Shown: piece after piece, positions 17,853 to 27,800 of the stretch
Numbering within the stretch: the first letter of the stretch is position 1
How the letters are laid out: every line of letters starts with the position of its first letter
Source: Novosphingobium sp. MD-1
GTDB lineage: Bacteria > Pseudomonadota > Alphaproteobacteria > Sphingomonadales > Sphingomonadaceae
Assembly (NCBI RefSeq): GCF_001014975.1
Contig: NZ_BBXA01000031.1
Span: forward strand, 124,001 to 188,000
Direction of reading: 5' to 3'
Length of the DNA: 64,000 bases
Translations under genes and position numbers: made by a program
Notes under the pieces: model-generated
Databases searched by the model: none
What the model saw: the letters and a program-made list of their open reading frames with translations, nothing else
What the model was told of the DNA's origin: nothing

Positions 17853-18818
17853 ATGGCTTCCGTCCTCCGTTCCGATTCCCCGCCTTCGCGCGAAGCGCCG
17901 CATTACGAATGGCAGTATCTCGACCTGATGCGCCGCATCTGGGAACAGGGCGACGAGCGGGTGGATCGCACCGGAATCGGCACGCGATCGGTGTTCGGTG
18001 CCGAACTGCGGTTCGATCTCTCGGACGGACGCGTCCCCCTGCTGACCACCAAGCGCGTGTTCTGGAAGACTGCCACGCGCGAATTCCTGTGGTTCCTGAC
18101 CGGCGACACCAACATCCGCGCGCTCTGTGCGCAAGGCGTGGAAATCTGGACCGACTGGCCGCTCGACCGTTATCGCCGCGAAACGGGTGATCCGATCAGC
18201 CGAGCCGATTTTTCCGCACGGATCGTGGCCGACGAAGCCTTCGCCGCGCGGTGGGGCGATCTCGGCCCGGTCTATGGCAAGCAATGGGTCGACTGGCCGG
18301 TATATGAGCCGGACGGCCAGGGCGCGTTCCGGCGGCGCGATCAGGGCGTCAACCAGGTGGCCGATGTGGTGCGCAGCCTGCGCAGCAATCCCGGCAGCCG
18401 CCGCCATATTGTCGAAGGCTGGAACGTGGCCGAGCTTGACGCCATGGCCCTGCCGCCGTGCCACAAGACCTACCAGTTCCACGTCTCGGGCAACCGCTTG
18501 TCCGCCCTGCTCTACCAGCGCAGTTGCGACGTGGCGCTGGGGCTGCCATTCAACCTGTGGGGCGCGGCGCTGTTCCTCCGCATGCTGGCGCAGCAGTGCG
18601 ATCTGGAGCCGGGCGAGCTGGTGTGGATGGGCGGTGACGTGCATCTCTACCTCAACCATGCCGATCTGGTGGAGGCGCAGATCGCGCGGACGCCTGCGGG
18701 CGATCCCCGGCTGGACATCACGCGCCGGCCGGATTCGATCTTCGACTACCGCATCGAGGACTTCGTGGTGCGCGATTACCAGCCCGCCGCGCACATCGCG
18801 GCACCGGTCGCGGTATGA
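17853..18818 (+). CDS. thyA: Thymidylate synthase
   Basis: 321 aa. It methylates dUMP to dTMP using 5,10-methylene-THF. The catalytic Cys is in ALPPCHKTYQF (about residue 203), preceded by the phosphate-binding RRHI; GLPFNLW and DVHLYLNH complete the active site. It is longer than the 264-residue E. coli enzyme, mainly through an N-terminal extension and an insert around residues 105-170 (between WTDWPL and VRSLRSNP), a form found in other lineages. Near fthC, so two folate genes lie together. Confidence 0.95.
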   Translation: MASVLRSDSPPSREAPHYEWQYLDLMRRIWEQGDERVDRTGIGTRSVFGAELRFDLSDGRVPLLTTKRVFWKTATREFLWFLTGDTNIRALCAQGVEIWTDWPLDRYRRETGDPISRADFSARIVADEAFAARWGDLGPVYGKQWVDWPVYEPDGQGAFRRRDQGVNQVADVVRSLRSNPGSRRHIVEGWNVAELDAMALPPCHKTYQFHVSGNRLSALLYQRSCDVALGLPFNLWGAALFLRMLAQQCDLEPGELVWMGGDVHLYLNHADLVEAQIARTPAGDPRLDITRRPDSIFDYRIEDFVVRDYQPAAHIAAPVAV

Positions 18819-18961
18819 GGTGACATGAAGTCGTACTTGTTTCTCTTGTGCGCAGCTTTGAAATAAAATAACATCATTGAGTAATTTTGCACCGGACGGA
18901 TCGCGACCGCGAGTCGCGCGTTCAAGCGTGCGGGAGAGACATCGATGCTGGATCTGCGAGC

Positions 18962-20293
18962 ATGACCGACGCGGGCGCCCCCGGGGCGACGGGAACCCAA
19001 GGGCACGGCAACCTGCCGCCCTTGTCGCTACACGTACCCGAGCCGAAATTCCGGCCGGGTGACACGGTCGATTATAGCCACATCAAGGTTCCACCGGCGG
19101 GTGCGCAGCCCCGGCCCGACGAAAGCTGCGCCGCGTCCGAAACGCATCCGCTGTGCCTCGACCTCGTGCGCGTGCTCGATGACGAGAACCGCGCGGTGGG
19201 GCCTTGGAACCCGAAGCTGGATGCCGAAACGCTGCGGCGGATGCTGCGCATGATGGCGCTGACGCGCGCGTTCGACGATCGCATGTATCGCGGGCAGCGA
19301 CAGGGCAAGACCAGCTTCTACATGAAGTGTACCGGCGAGGAGGCCACCTCGATCGCCCCGGCGATGGCGCTGGCGCACGATGACATGGTGTTCCCCAGCT
19401 ATCGCCAGCAGGGCATCCTGATTACGCGCGGTTATCCGCTGGTCGAGATGATCAACCAGATCTATTCGAACCGCGCGGACAAGCTGAAGGGGCGCCAGCT
19501 TCCGATCATGTATTCGGCGCCGGAGCATGCGTTCTTCACGATCTCCGGCAACCTCGCCACGCAATACCCGCAGGCGGTGGGCTGGGCCATGGCCAGCGCG
19601 ATCAAGGGTGACACCCGGATTGCTGCCACCTGGATCGGCGAAGGATCGACGGCGGAGGGAGATTTCCATTCCGCGATGACCTTCGCCGCCGTTTACAACG
19701 CGCCGGTCATCTTCAACGTCGTGAACAACCAGTGGGCCATTTCCAGCTTCTCGGGCTTTGCCGGGGCGGAACGGACCACCTTTGCCGCGCGGGCCATCGG
19801 CTATGGCATCGCCGGGCTGCGCGTGGACGGTAACGATCCGCTGGCGGTCTATGCCGCGACGCAATGGGCCGCGAACCGCGCGCGTGCCAACGCCGGCCCG
19901 ACGCTGATCGAACATTTCACCTACCGTGCCGAAGGGCATTCGACCTCGGACGATCCCACCCAGTACCGGTCCGCGCAGGAACGCGAGGAATGGCCGCTGG
20001 GCGATCCGGTCACGCGCCTGCTGCGCCACCTGATCGCGCTGGGCGAATGGTCGGAGGAACAGCACGCGGCGATGGACCGCGAACTGGTCGATCTGGTCAA
20101 AGCCGCCACGCGCGAGGCGGAAAAGAACGGCGTGCTGGGCCACGGCTTGCACCACCCGTTCCATACGATGTTCGAGGACGTGTTCGAGGAACTGCCCTGG
20201 CACCTCAGGGAACAGAGCGAGCAGGCGATCCGCGAACGGCGGATCAAGTGGCCGGAATGGTCGGACGAAAGCTGGCGGGAGAATGGCCGGTGA
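18962..20293 (+). CDS. bkdA1: Branched-chain 2-oxoacid dehydrogenase E1, alpha subunit
   Basis: 443 aa from the ATG at 18962. The N-terminal extension (FRPGDTVDYSHIKVPPAGA) followed by WNPKLDAETLRRMLRMM is typical of 2-oxoisovalerate rather than pyruvate dehydrogenase alpha subunits. Thiamine diphosphate motif GEGSTAEGDFH through NNQWAIS is present, as is the phosphorylation-loop-like YRAEGHSTSDDPTQYR. With the beta subunit it decarboxylates 2-oxo acids from Val, Leu and Ile. A 143-bp AT-rich gap upstream probably holds its promoter. GTGA overlap joins it to the beta gene. Confidence 0.93.
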   Translation: MTDAGAPGATGTQGHGNLPPLSLHVPEPKFRPGDTVDYSHIKVPPAGAQPRPDESCAASETHPLCLDLVRVLDDENRAVGPWNPKLDAETLRRMLRMMALTRAFDDRMYRGQRQGKTSFYMKCTGEEATSIAPAMALAHDDMVFPSYRQQGILITRGYPLVEMINQIYSNRADKLKGRQLPIMYSAPEHAFFTISGNLATQYPQAVGWAMASAIKGDTRIAATWIGEGSTAEGDFHSAMTFAAVYNAPVIFNVVNNQWAISSFSGFAGAERTTFAARAIGYGIAGLRVDGNDPLAVYAATQWAANRARANAGPTLIEHFTYRAEGHSTSDDPTQYRSAQEREEWPLGDPVTRLLRHLIALGEWSEEQHAAMDRELVDLVKAATREAEKNGVLGHGLHHPFHTMFEDVFEELPWHLREQSEQAIRERRIKWPEWSDESWRENGR

Positions 20294-21465
20294 GCGAACC
20301 GATGATCGAGGAAGCGCCCGTGTCGCTTTCCGAAGCGCCGACGCGGCGGCTGAACATGATCGAGGCGATCAATGACGCGCTCGACCTGATGATGGAACGC
20401 GATCCCGATGTGGTCGTGATGGGCGAGGACGTCGGCTATTTCGGCGGCGTGTTCCGCGCGACGGCGGGCCTGCAGAAGAAGTACGGCAAGACGCGCGTGT
20501 TCGATACGCCGATCAGCGAATGCGGGATCATCGGCGTGGCCGTGGGCATGGGCGCCTATGGCCTGCGCCCGGTGCCGGAAATCCAGTTCGCCGACTATAT
20601 CTATCCGGGTCTGGACCAGCTCGTCTCGGAAGCGGCGCGGCTGCGCTACCGCTCGGCCGGCGGCTTCATCGCCCCGCTGACGGTGCGATCGCCCTTCGGT
20701 GGCGGCATCTTCGGCGGGCAGACCCACAGCCAGAGCCCCGAGGCGCTGTTCACCCACGTCGCCGGGATCAAGACGGTGGTGCCCAGCACCCCGCACGATG
20801 CCAAGGGCCTGCTGATCGCCGCGATCGAGGACAACGACCCGGTGATCTTCTTCGAGCCGAAGCGCATCTACAACGGCCCCTTCAACGGCTATTACGACAA
20901 GCCGGTGGAGCCGTGGAGCCGCCATCCCGACAGCGCGGTGCCCGAAGGGTACTACTCGATCCCGCTCGGCAAGGCGCGCATTGTACGCCCTGGTGAGGCG
21001 GTGACGGTGCTGGCCTATGGCACGATGGTCCACGTGGCCGAGGCGGTGCTGCGCGAAAAGGGCGTCGATGCCGAGATCATCGACCTGCGCACGCTGGTGC
21101 CGCTCGATATCGACACGATCGAGCAATCGGTGCGCAAGACGGGCAAGTGCCTGATCGTCCACGAAGCGACGCGCACCTCCGGCTTTGGCGCCGAGCTCTC
21201 CGCGCTGGTGCAGGAACGCTGCTTCTATCATCTCGAGGCGCCGATCGAGCGCGTGACGGGTTTCGACACGCCTTATCCGCACAGCCTTGAATGGGCCTAT
21301 TTCCCCGGTCCCGTCCGCACGCACCGGTTGCGCAACCTGCGCGGCCAGCGGCGCGGCGACCGCTACAGCCCCGACCATCGAAGCCCCCGTCCTGAAAATC
21401 ATCACTATCCCCCGGCGCACCCCCTGTGCGCCCGTCCGGGGATCATGCTAGCCGGCAGCGCCTAA
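20290..21465 (+). CDS. bkdA2: Branched-chain 2-oxoacid dehydrogenase E1, beta subunit, with aberrant C-terminus
   Basis: 391 aa from a GTG overlapping the alpha stop (ATG at 20302 is an alternative). Residues 20-343 are a normal E1 beta: MGEDVGYFGGVFRATAGL, ISECGIIGVAVGMGAYGL, FGGGIFGGQTHSQSPEA, and HEATRTSGFGAE through PYPHSLEWAYFPGPVR. After that Arg (codon 21316-21318) the usual short family ending is missing; instead about 48 residues rich in Arg, Pro and His run to 21465, resembling out-of-frame GC-rich DNA. Either a frameshift/deletion altered the end or this lineage has its own tail. No E2 (lipoyl transacylase) gene follows; the next feature is tRNA-Asp. Confidence 0.88.
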   Translation: MSEPMIEEAPVSLSEAPTRRLNMIEAINDALDLMMERDPDVVVMGEDVGYFGGVFRATAGLQKKYGKTRVFDTPISECGIIGVAVGMGAYGLRPVPEIQFADYIYPGLDQLVSEAARLRYRSAGGFIAPLTVRSPFGGGIFGGQTHSQSPEALFTHVAGIKTVVPSTPHDAKGLLIAAIEDNDPVIFFEPKRIYNGPFNGYYDKPVEPWSRHPDSAVPEGYYSIPLGKARIVRPGEAVTVLAYGTMVHVAEAVLREKGVDAEIIDLRTLVPLDIDTIEQSVRKTGKCLIVHEATRTSGFGAELSALVQERCFYHLEAPIERVTGFDTPYPHSLEWAYFPGPVRTHRLRNLRGQRRGDRYSPDHRSPRPENHHYPPAHPLCARPGIMLAGSA

Positions 21466-21552
21466 AGCTTGGTTAACGCGCCCTAAATGCGCGAAATGAC
21501 GCAGGTCGAAAGGGGATATCCGGCTGTGGAAAAAAACTGGCGACGAGACCTG

Positions 21553-21580
21553 TTGACAGCCTCGGCCCGCTCGCATAGAG
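21553..21580 (+). promoter_or_regulatory. Probable tRNA-Asp promoter
   Basis: TTGACA (21553-21558), 16 bp, then ATAGAG (21575-21580) followed by a GCGCGGC discriminator, ending about 20 bp before the tRNA. The layout repeats upstream of tRNA-Asn (30618-30645). Prediction from box similarity only. Confidence 0.45.
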
Positions 21581-21599
21581 GCGCGGCTCCCAAGGGAAC

Positions 21600-21676
<77 letters not shown>

Positions 21677-21697
21677 TTTCCTTCATTCAGAAGGAAA
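21677..21697 (+). terminator. Hairpin directly after tRNA-Asp
   Basis: TTTCCTTC and GAAGGAAA form a perfect 8-bp stem with a 5-nt loop beginning at the base after CCA. It could act in both directions (recG ends 52 bp further on the other strand). A similar hairpin follows tRNA-Asn. Confidence 0.45.
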
Positions 21698-21748
21698 ATA
21701 GGCCGCCCGCTCCCTGGGAATTTCCACCAAGTTCGCGTTTTGCGCCCA

Positions 21749-23806
21749 TCATCCGCCGCGCAGCAATTGCACGCCCCAGTCGCGCTCGAACAGGTAAAGT
21801 AGCACGCGCGCCGCTTCGCCGCGCGGCGAAGCGAGGCCGCCATCGCGTTCCATCAGCAGGCGCGCATCGTCGTGCGCCAGCGGCAGCAGGCGGGCGATCT
21901 GTTCGAAATCGGCGACACGAAACGGGGTGTCGCCCGACTGGCGCGTTCCCAGCAATTCGCCGCCGCCGCGCAGGCGCAGGTCCTCCTCCGCGAGGCGGAA
22001 ACCATCCTGCGTCTCGCGCATCAGCGCCAGCCGCTCGCGGCCCGTTTCGGACAGCGCATCGCCGCGCAGCAAAAGGCAGGTGGAGCGTTCGCTGCCCCGC
22101 CCCACGCGCCCGCGCAACTGGTGCAACTGGGCAAGGCCGAAGCGCTCCGCCTGCTCGATCACCATCAGCGTGGCGTTGGGCACGTCGACGCCGACCTCGA
22201 TCACGGTGGTCGCCACCAGCAGCTTCGCCGCGCCGCCGGCGAACCGCTCCATCGCGGCGTCCTTGGCTTCGGGCCGCAACTGGCCATGGACGAGCACGAC
22301 ATCGTCTCCGAAGCGCTCGCGCAGCAGGGCGAAGCGCGCCTCGGCCGCGGCCAGATCCTCGTTTTCCTGCTCGCGAACCATCGGGCAGACCCAATAGGCT
22401 TGGCCGCCTTTCGCGATATGGCGGCCGATCCCGTCGATCACCTCCGCCATGCGCTCGACCGCGACGACGCGGGTATCGATCGCCTGCCGGCCCGGCGGCA
22501 TCTCATCGAGCCGCGAGACGTCCATCTCGCCATACTGGGCCAGCGTAAGCGTGCGGGGAATGGGCGTGGCCGTCATCGCCAGGCAATGCGGCGTGCGCCG
22601 CGCCTTCTGCGTCAGCATCAGGCGCTGGCCAACACCGAAGCGGTGCTGTTCGTCGATCACCACCAGCGCGAGATTGCGATAGCTGACCGCCTCCTGAAAG
22701 ATCGCATGGGTGCCGACGCAGATGTGGATGGAACCGTCTATCAGCCCCATCAGGATCGATTCCCGCGCCCGGCCCTTGTCGCGCCCGGTCAGCAGCGCGA
22801 TTTCCACACCGGTGCCGGCGGCCATGCGCGTCAAGGTGGCGTGATGCTGGCGCGCGAGGATTTCGGTGGGGGCGAGCAGTGCGGCCTGCCCGCCCGCTTC
22901 CACCGCGATCAGCATGGCGTGGAGCGCCACCGCCGTCTTGCCCGAGCCGACATCGCCCTGCAGCAGCCGCAGCATTGGCGCGCCCTGCGCCACATCGCAT
23001 TCGATCTCGGCAATCGCCCGCTTCTGCGCGCCGGTCAGCTCGAACGGCAGGTGCAGCTTGGCGCGCAAATGCCCGTCGCCCTGAAGCGGCGTGCCCGCGC
23101 GCTCGCGGTTGCTGGCGCGCACCAGCATCAGTGCCAGGCTGTTGGCGAGCAGTTCGTCGTAGGCGAGCCGATCGCGCGCGAGGACGTTCTCGCCGCGATG
23201 CGCCTCGGTCAGCGCCGCTTTCCACGCCGGCCAGTCCATCTTCTGCATCAGGCCGGGCTCGATCCATTCGGGCAGATCGGGAAGCAGGCCGATCGCCTGA
23301 TGGACCAGCGCCTGCACCCGCCCCTGCGTCAATCCTTCGGCCAGCGGATAGACCGGTTCGTTCAATTGCCCGAGCGCGCCAGCGCTTTCCTCGCTGACAT
23401 GATCGGGGTGGACGATCTGCAGCGTCTGCCCGAACTGGTCGAGCCGGCCCGCGATCCAGCGCGTCTCGCCCGGAGGCAACTGTTTGCGCGCGGTATAGGA
23501 CGAGCGGCCGAAATAGGTGAGCGCGACGACATTGCCCAACACGTCCTCCGCCATCACGCGGAAGGGGCCGCGGCCGGCCGAGGCACGGTGTTCGCGCACG
23601 GTCAGCGCCACCACGATCTGTTCGCCCACGCTCGCCTCGTCGAGATTGGCGACCGCGCGGCGCAGCACGAACCGATCGGGCAGGTGATAGGCGATATCGC
23701 GCACGCGCGTCAGCGCGAGGCGCTCCAGCGGACGGGCCAGCCCCGGCCCCACGCCTTTCAGGCTGGCGGCCTCGGCAAACAGCGGGTTGAGCAGATCGGG
23801 GCGCAT
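21749..23806 (-). CDS. recG: ATP-dependent DNA helicase RecG
   Basis: 685 aa from the ATG at 23804-23806 (an upstream ATG at 23818 would add 4). N-terminal wedge/OB region (LKGVGPGLARPLERL, VREHRASAGRGPFRVMAEDV), then SF2 motor: Walker A LLQGDVGSGKTAVAL, DEQH box VVIDEQHRFGVGQR, motif III MTATPIPRTL, and motif VI QLRGRVGRGSERS. RecG remodels stalled forks and Holliday junctions. Last gene on its strand here; it is divergent from the host-attachment-like gene at 23973. Confidence 0.96.
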   Translation of the reverse strand: MRPDLLNPLFAEAASLKGVGPGLARPLERLALTRVRDIAYHLPDRFVLRRAVANLDEASVGEQIVVALTVREHRASAGRGPFRVMAEDVLGNVVALTYFGRSSYTARKQLPPGETRWIAGRLDQFGQTLQIVHPDHVSEESAGALGQLNEPVYPLAEGLTQGRVQALVHQAIGLLPDLPEWIEPGLMQKMDWPAWKAALTEAHRGENVLARDRLAYDELLANSLALMLVRASNRERAGTPLQGDGHLRAKLHLPFELTGAQKRAIAEIECDVAQGAPMLRLLQGDVGSGKTAVALHAMLIAVEAGGQAALLAPTEILARQHHATLTRMAAGTGVEIALLTGRDKGRARESILMGLIDGSIHICVGTHAIFQEAVSYRNLALVVIDEQHRFGVGQRLMLTQKARRTPHCLAMTATPIPRTLTLAQYGEMDVSRLDEMPPGRQAIDTRVVAVERMAEVIDGIGRHIAKGGQAYWVCPMVREQENEDLAAAEARFALLRERFGDDVVLVHGQLRPEAKDAAMERFAGGAAKLLVATTVIEVGVDVPNATLMVIEQAERFGLAQLHQLRGRVGRGSERSTCLLLRGDALSETGRERLALMRETQDGFRLAEEDLRLRGGGELLGTRQSGDTPFRVADFEQIARLLPLAHDDARLLMERDGGLASPRGEAARVLLYLFERDWGVQLLRGG

Positions 23807-23972
23807 CGCTGCCGACATAGTCGGCGTGAAGCGGGAGCGCCAGCGTGGCGGCAGGCCTTCCGCCGGACCGGTCGGCTTTTGCCCCCAGTCCGCGCAATTT
23901 TGACCCAGCGCATGGAAACGATCGCGATCCGCGCGCTTGTTCACTCCCGATAACAAAGGGAGTCGAAAACCA

Positions 23973-24377
23973 ATGCTGCTTCCCCATGGTGCCGTGATCG
24001 TGCTTGCCGATGGCAAGGCATGGGAGATTTACCGCAACGCCGGGAACGAGGCCGCGCCGGAACTCACTGCCCTGCCCGTGCCGCATCTGGTGGAGCAGAA
24101 TCACGGCTCCGGCACCCGGCACGGTTCCAGTTCCGGCAATCCTTCGGGCCACCAGTTGGACGAGGACGCCCACGCTGCCGCTGTCGCCGCATGGCTCAAC
24201 GCCAAAGTCGCCAGCCGTCAGATCGAACACGCGGTGGTAATCGCCGCACCGCGCACGCTGGGCGAACTGCGCCACCACTATTCGCCCCAGACCCGGCAGG
24301 TTCTGACGGGCGAATTGTCGAAAGACCTGATCGGCAGGCAGCCGGGCGACATCCTGGCGGCGCTGCGCGCCCGCTGA
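23973..24377 (+). CDS. Host attachment / baeRF-like protein
   Basis: 134 aa starting MLLPHGAVIVLADGKAWEIY. It resembles the Pfam host-attachment family (named from Agrobacterium, related to archaeo-eukaryotic release-factor-like baeRF domains): a beta-strand start VIVLADG, a central Gly/Ser/His-rich loop (QNHGSGTRHGSSSG), FxxxVA-type helices and the ending VVIAAPRTLGELRHHYS ... GELSKDLIGRQPGDILAAL. Molecular function is not settled; ribosome-linked roles have been suggested for baeRF proteins. Monocistronic, closed by a hairpin at 24425. Confidence 0.8.
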   Translation: MLLPHGAVIVLADGKAWEIYRNAGNEAAPELTALPVPHLVEQNHGSGTRHGSSSGNPSGHQLDEDAHAAAVAAWLNAKVASRQIEHAVVIAAPRTLGELRHHYSPQTRQVLTGELSKDLIGRQPGDILAALRAR

Positions 24378-24424
24378 AGCCCACATTCGCACCCTTCCAG
24401 ATCACGGGGGCAAGGACCCGTGTG

Positions 24425-24461
24425 GCACCCGGCGGTATGGGGGAAGGACGCCGCCGGGTGC
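24425..24461 (+). terminator. Probable terminator hairpin
   Basis: GCACCCGGCGG and CCGCCGGGTGC pair perfectly over 11 bp around a 15-nt loop and are followed by TTTCG. It lies 48 bp after the host-attachment-like gene. Confidence 0.55.
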
Positions 24462-24578
24462 TTTCGTGCGCGAACATGCATCGATCGCCGGGATTCTTTT
24501 CCAGCATTGGCCGAATACGGCGCTCAAAACGCCCGCCGCGCTTGAGTCCTGCGCGGCGATGGCCTAACCGCCCGCATC

Positions 24579-24845
24579 ATGACTGACGACGCCCGCCTCC
24601 GCCGCCTGCAGTTCCGCGCCTGGCATCGCGGCACGCGCGAGGCCGATTACATGATCGGCTGCTTCTTCGATCGCTTCCACGCCAGCTGGAGCGAAACCGA
24701 AATCGCCCTGTTCGAGCGCCTGATCGACGAGGACGACGTGGACATCATGGCCTGGGCGCTGGGCACGCAGATCATTCCCGACGAATATGCCGGCCCCATG
24801 ATGGAAGCCATGCGCAAGCTCGACTACGTCGACATTCCGCGCTGA
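24579..24845 (+). CDS. sdhE: Succinate dehydrogenase assembly factor SdhE
   Basis: 88 aa, DUF339/Sdh5 family. The signature RGTREADYMIG (the conserved RGxxE around residues 17-21) is present, with LFERLIDEDDVDIMAWALG following. SdhE helps attach FAD covalently to the succinate dehydrogenase flavoprotein (and fumarate reductase). It sits between recG and mfd, as in many alphaproteobacteria, and mfd begins 31 bp downstream, so the two may be co-transcribed. The sdh genes are not in this window. Confidence 0.93.
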   Translation: MTDDARLRRLQFRAWHRGTREADYMIGCFFDRFHASWSETEIALFERLIDEDDVDIMAWALGTQIIPDEYAGPMMEAMRKLDYVDIPR

Positions 24846-24876
24846 TCCGCTCTTCCCCTAGCGCCGCTGCTCTTCC

Positions 24877-27800
24877 ATGCCCGATCTGAACCGCATCCTT
24901 TCCGCCACCGTTCCGCTGACGCTCGCCTCGGTCGCGCGCGGGGCGCAGCCGCTGGTGCTGGGCGATCTGGCGCGCGCGGCGAAGGGCCGCGCGGTGTTCA
25001 TCGCGCCGGACGACGCGGCGATGCGCGCGATCGCCGAAAGCGCACCTTTTTTCGCGCCCGACCTTGAAGTCGTCGAATACCCGGCGTGGGACTGCCTGCC
25101 ATTCGACCGCGCCTCGCCCGCGCTCTCGGTCAGCGCGCGGCGGCTGGCGGCATTGCAGAAGTTGCAGCAGAAACGCGGCGGGCCGCAGCTGATCGTCACC
25201 ACGATCAACGCCGTCCTGCAACGCGCGCTGACGCCCTTCCGCATCCGCGAATCCACCCGCCTGCTGACGCCGGGCGTAGAGATCGGGCGCGAAAGCCTGA
25301 TCGCGCTGCTCCAGCGGCAGGGCTATTCGCGCACCGATACGGTCGTCGATGCCGGCGAGTATGCCGTGCGCGGATCGATCTTCGACATTTTCCCGAGCGG
25401 GCTCGACCACGGGCTGCGGCTCGATTTCTTCGGCGACGAGCTGGAAACGCTGCGGCTGTTCGATCCGAACACGCAGCGCAGTGTGCAGCCGGTGGAAACG
25501 CATCTGCTGCTGCCGGCCAGCGAGGCGCTGCTCGACGAGGACAGCATCAAGCGTTTTCGCGGGCGCTATCGCGAACTGTTCGGCGCCAACGCCACCGGCG
25601 ATCCGCTCTATCAGGCGGTCAGCGAGGGCCGGCGGCTGGCCGGCATGGAGCACTGGCTGCCGCTGTTCGAAGACCGGCTGGTCACGCTGTTCGATCATCT
25701 GGGCGACGATGATCTCGTGCTGATCGACGGAGCGGCGGCCAAGGCTGCGGAAACGCGGCTGGCCGACATCGCCGACTACCACCAGGCGCGGATCGATAGC
25801 GCCCAGCGCAGCCCCGGCACCTATCGCCCGCTGGCCGAGGACGCGCTGTACCTGACGCGCGACGAGTTCGACCGCGCGCTGGCCGGCTGGCCGGTCCACC
25901 GCACCTCGATCTTCGCCGAGCCGGAATCGAAACAGGTCGTCGATTTCGGCTTTTCCAGCTCGCGCGATTTCACGCCCGAACGGGCGCAGGCCGGCTCTGG
26001 CCAAGCGGGCGCGGCATCGAGCGGCAACATCTACGAGGCGGCGGCGAAGCACCTTGCCGCGCTGGGCACGCGCGGGCTGAAGCCGGTCATCGCCGCCTAT
26101 ACCGCCGGATCGCGCGCGCGTCTGGCCTCGCTGCTGGGCGAAGCCGGCAAGGCGCCGCCTGCGCTGGCGGAAAGCTGGCAGGAAGCGCTGGGCATTGCCG
26201 CCTCCGGCCGCCCCGTCGCCGTGGTGCTGCCGCTGGAGCAGGGCTTCGCCAACGCCGAACTGGAGCTGCTGACCGAGCAGGACATTCTCGGCGACCGGCT
26301 CGTGCGCCGCAAGAAGAAGCGCAAGGACGCCGACGCGTTCCTGGCCGAACTGTCCGCGCTCAACCCCGGCGATCTGGTGGTCCACATGGACCACGGCATC
26401 GGCCGCTATGAGGGGCTGGAAGCGATCAAGGTGGGCGACAGCCCGCACGATTGCGTCCAGCTCACTTACGCCGGCGGTGACAAGCTCTATATCCCGGTCG
26501 AGAACCTCGACGTCCTTTCGCGCTATGGCAATGAAAGCGACGGCGTCGCGCTCGACAAGCTGGGCGGCGAGGCGTGGCAGCGGCGCAAGGCGCGGATGCG
26601 CGAGCGCATTCTGGAGATGGCCGGGCAGCTGATGGCCACCGCTGCGGCGCGCGCCCTGCGGCAGGCGGACGTGTTGCCGACCGATCCCGCCAGCTACGGT
26701 CCCTTCGTCGACCGCTTCCCGTGGGACGAGACCGAGGACCAGGAACGCGCCATCGACGACGTGCTGGGCGATCTGGTGGAAGGCAAGCCGATGGACCGGC
26801 TGGTCTGCGGCGACGTGGGCTTCGGCAAGACCGAAGTCGCGCTGCGCGCCGCCTTCGTCGCGGCGATGGCGGGCAAGCAGGTCGCCGTGATCGCGCCGAC
26901 CACGCTGCTGGCGCGCCAGCACTATGCCAATTTCGTCGAACGCTTTTCCGGCTTCCCGCTCAACATCGGCCGCCTTTCGCGCCTCGTTCCCGAAAAGGAA
27001 GCGCGCGAGACCCGCGCCGGGCTGGCAGACGGCACGACCGATATCGTGATCGGCACCCACGCGCTGCTGTCCAAGCAGGTGCAGTTCAAGCGGCTGGGCC
27101 TGGTGATCGTGGACGAGGAACAGCGCTTCGGCGTGGGCCACAAGGAAAAGCTCAAGGAGCTGAAGACCGACGTCCACGTTCTGACGCTGACCGCCACGCC
27201 CATCCCACGTACCCTGCAGATGGCAATGTCGGGCCTGCGCGAACTGTCCACGATCCAGACCCCGCCGGTCGATCGCCTGGCCGTGCGGACCTATGTGATG
27301 CCGTGGGACGACGTGGTGATGCGCGAGGCGCTGATGCGCGAACACCAGCGCGGCGGGCAGAGCTTCATCGTGGTGCCGCGCATCGCCGACATGCCCGAGC
27401 TGGAGGAGTGGCTGCGGCTGAACGTGCCCGAGATCCGCTTCGTCACCGCGCACGGCCAGATGAGCCCGACCGAGGTCGAGGACCGGATGGGCGCGTTCTA
27501 CGAAAAGAAGTACGAAGTGCTGCTTTCGACCACCATCGTCGAAAGCGGGATCGACATTCCAAGCGCCAACACCATCGTCTTGCACCGCGCCGACCGCTTC
27601 GGACTGGCGCAGCTGTACCAGCTTCGTGGCCGGGTGGGGCGCGGCAAGCTGCGCGCCTATGCCTATCTCACTTATCCCGAGGACATGGCGCTGTCCGAAG
27701 TCGCGGAAAAGCGGCTGAAGGTACTGGGCGATCTCGATTCGCTCGGCGCCGGCTTCCAGCTCGCCAGCCACGATCTGGACCTGCGCGGCGCGGGCAACCT

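Noticed and set aside
21872..23953. 693-codon plus-strand frame opposite recG
   Set aside because: RecG is unmistakable on the minus strand. The antisense product is low-complexity and Gln/Arg/His-rich.
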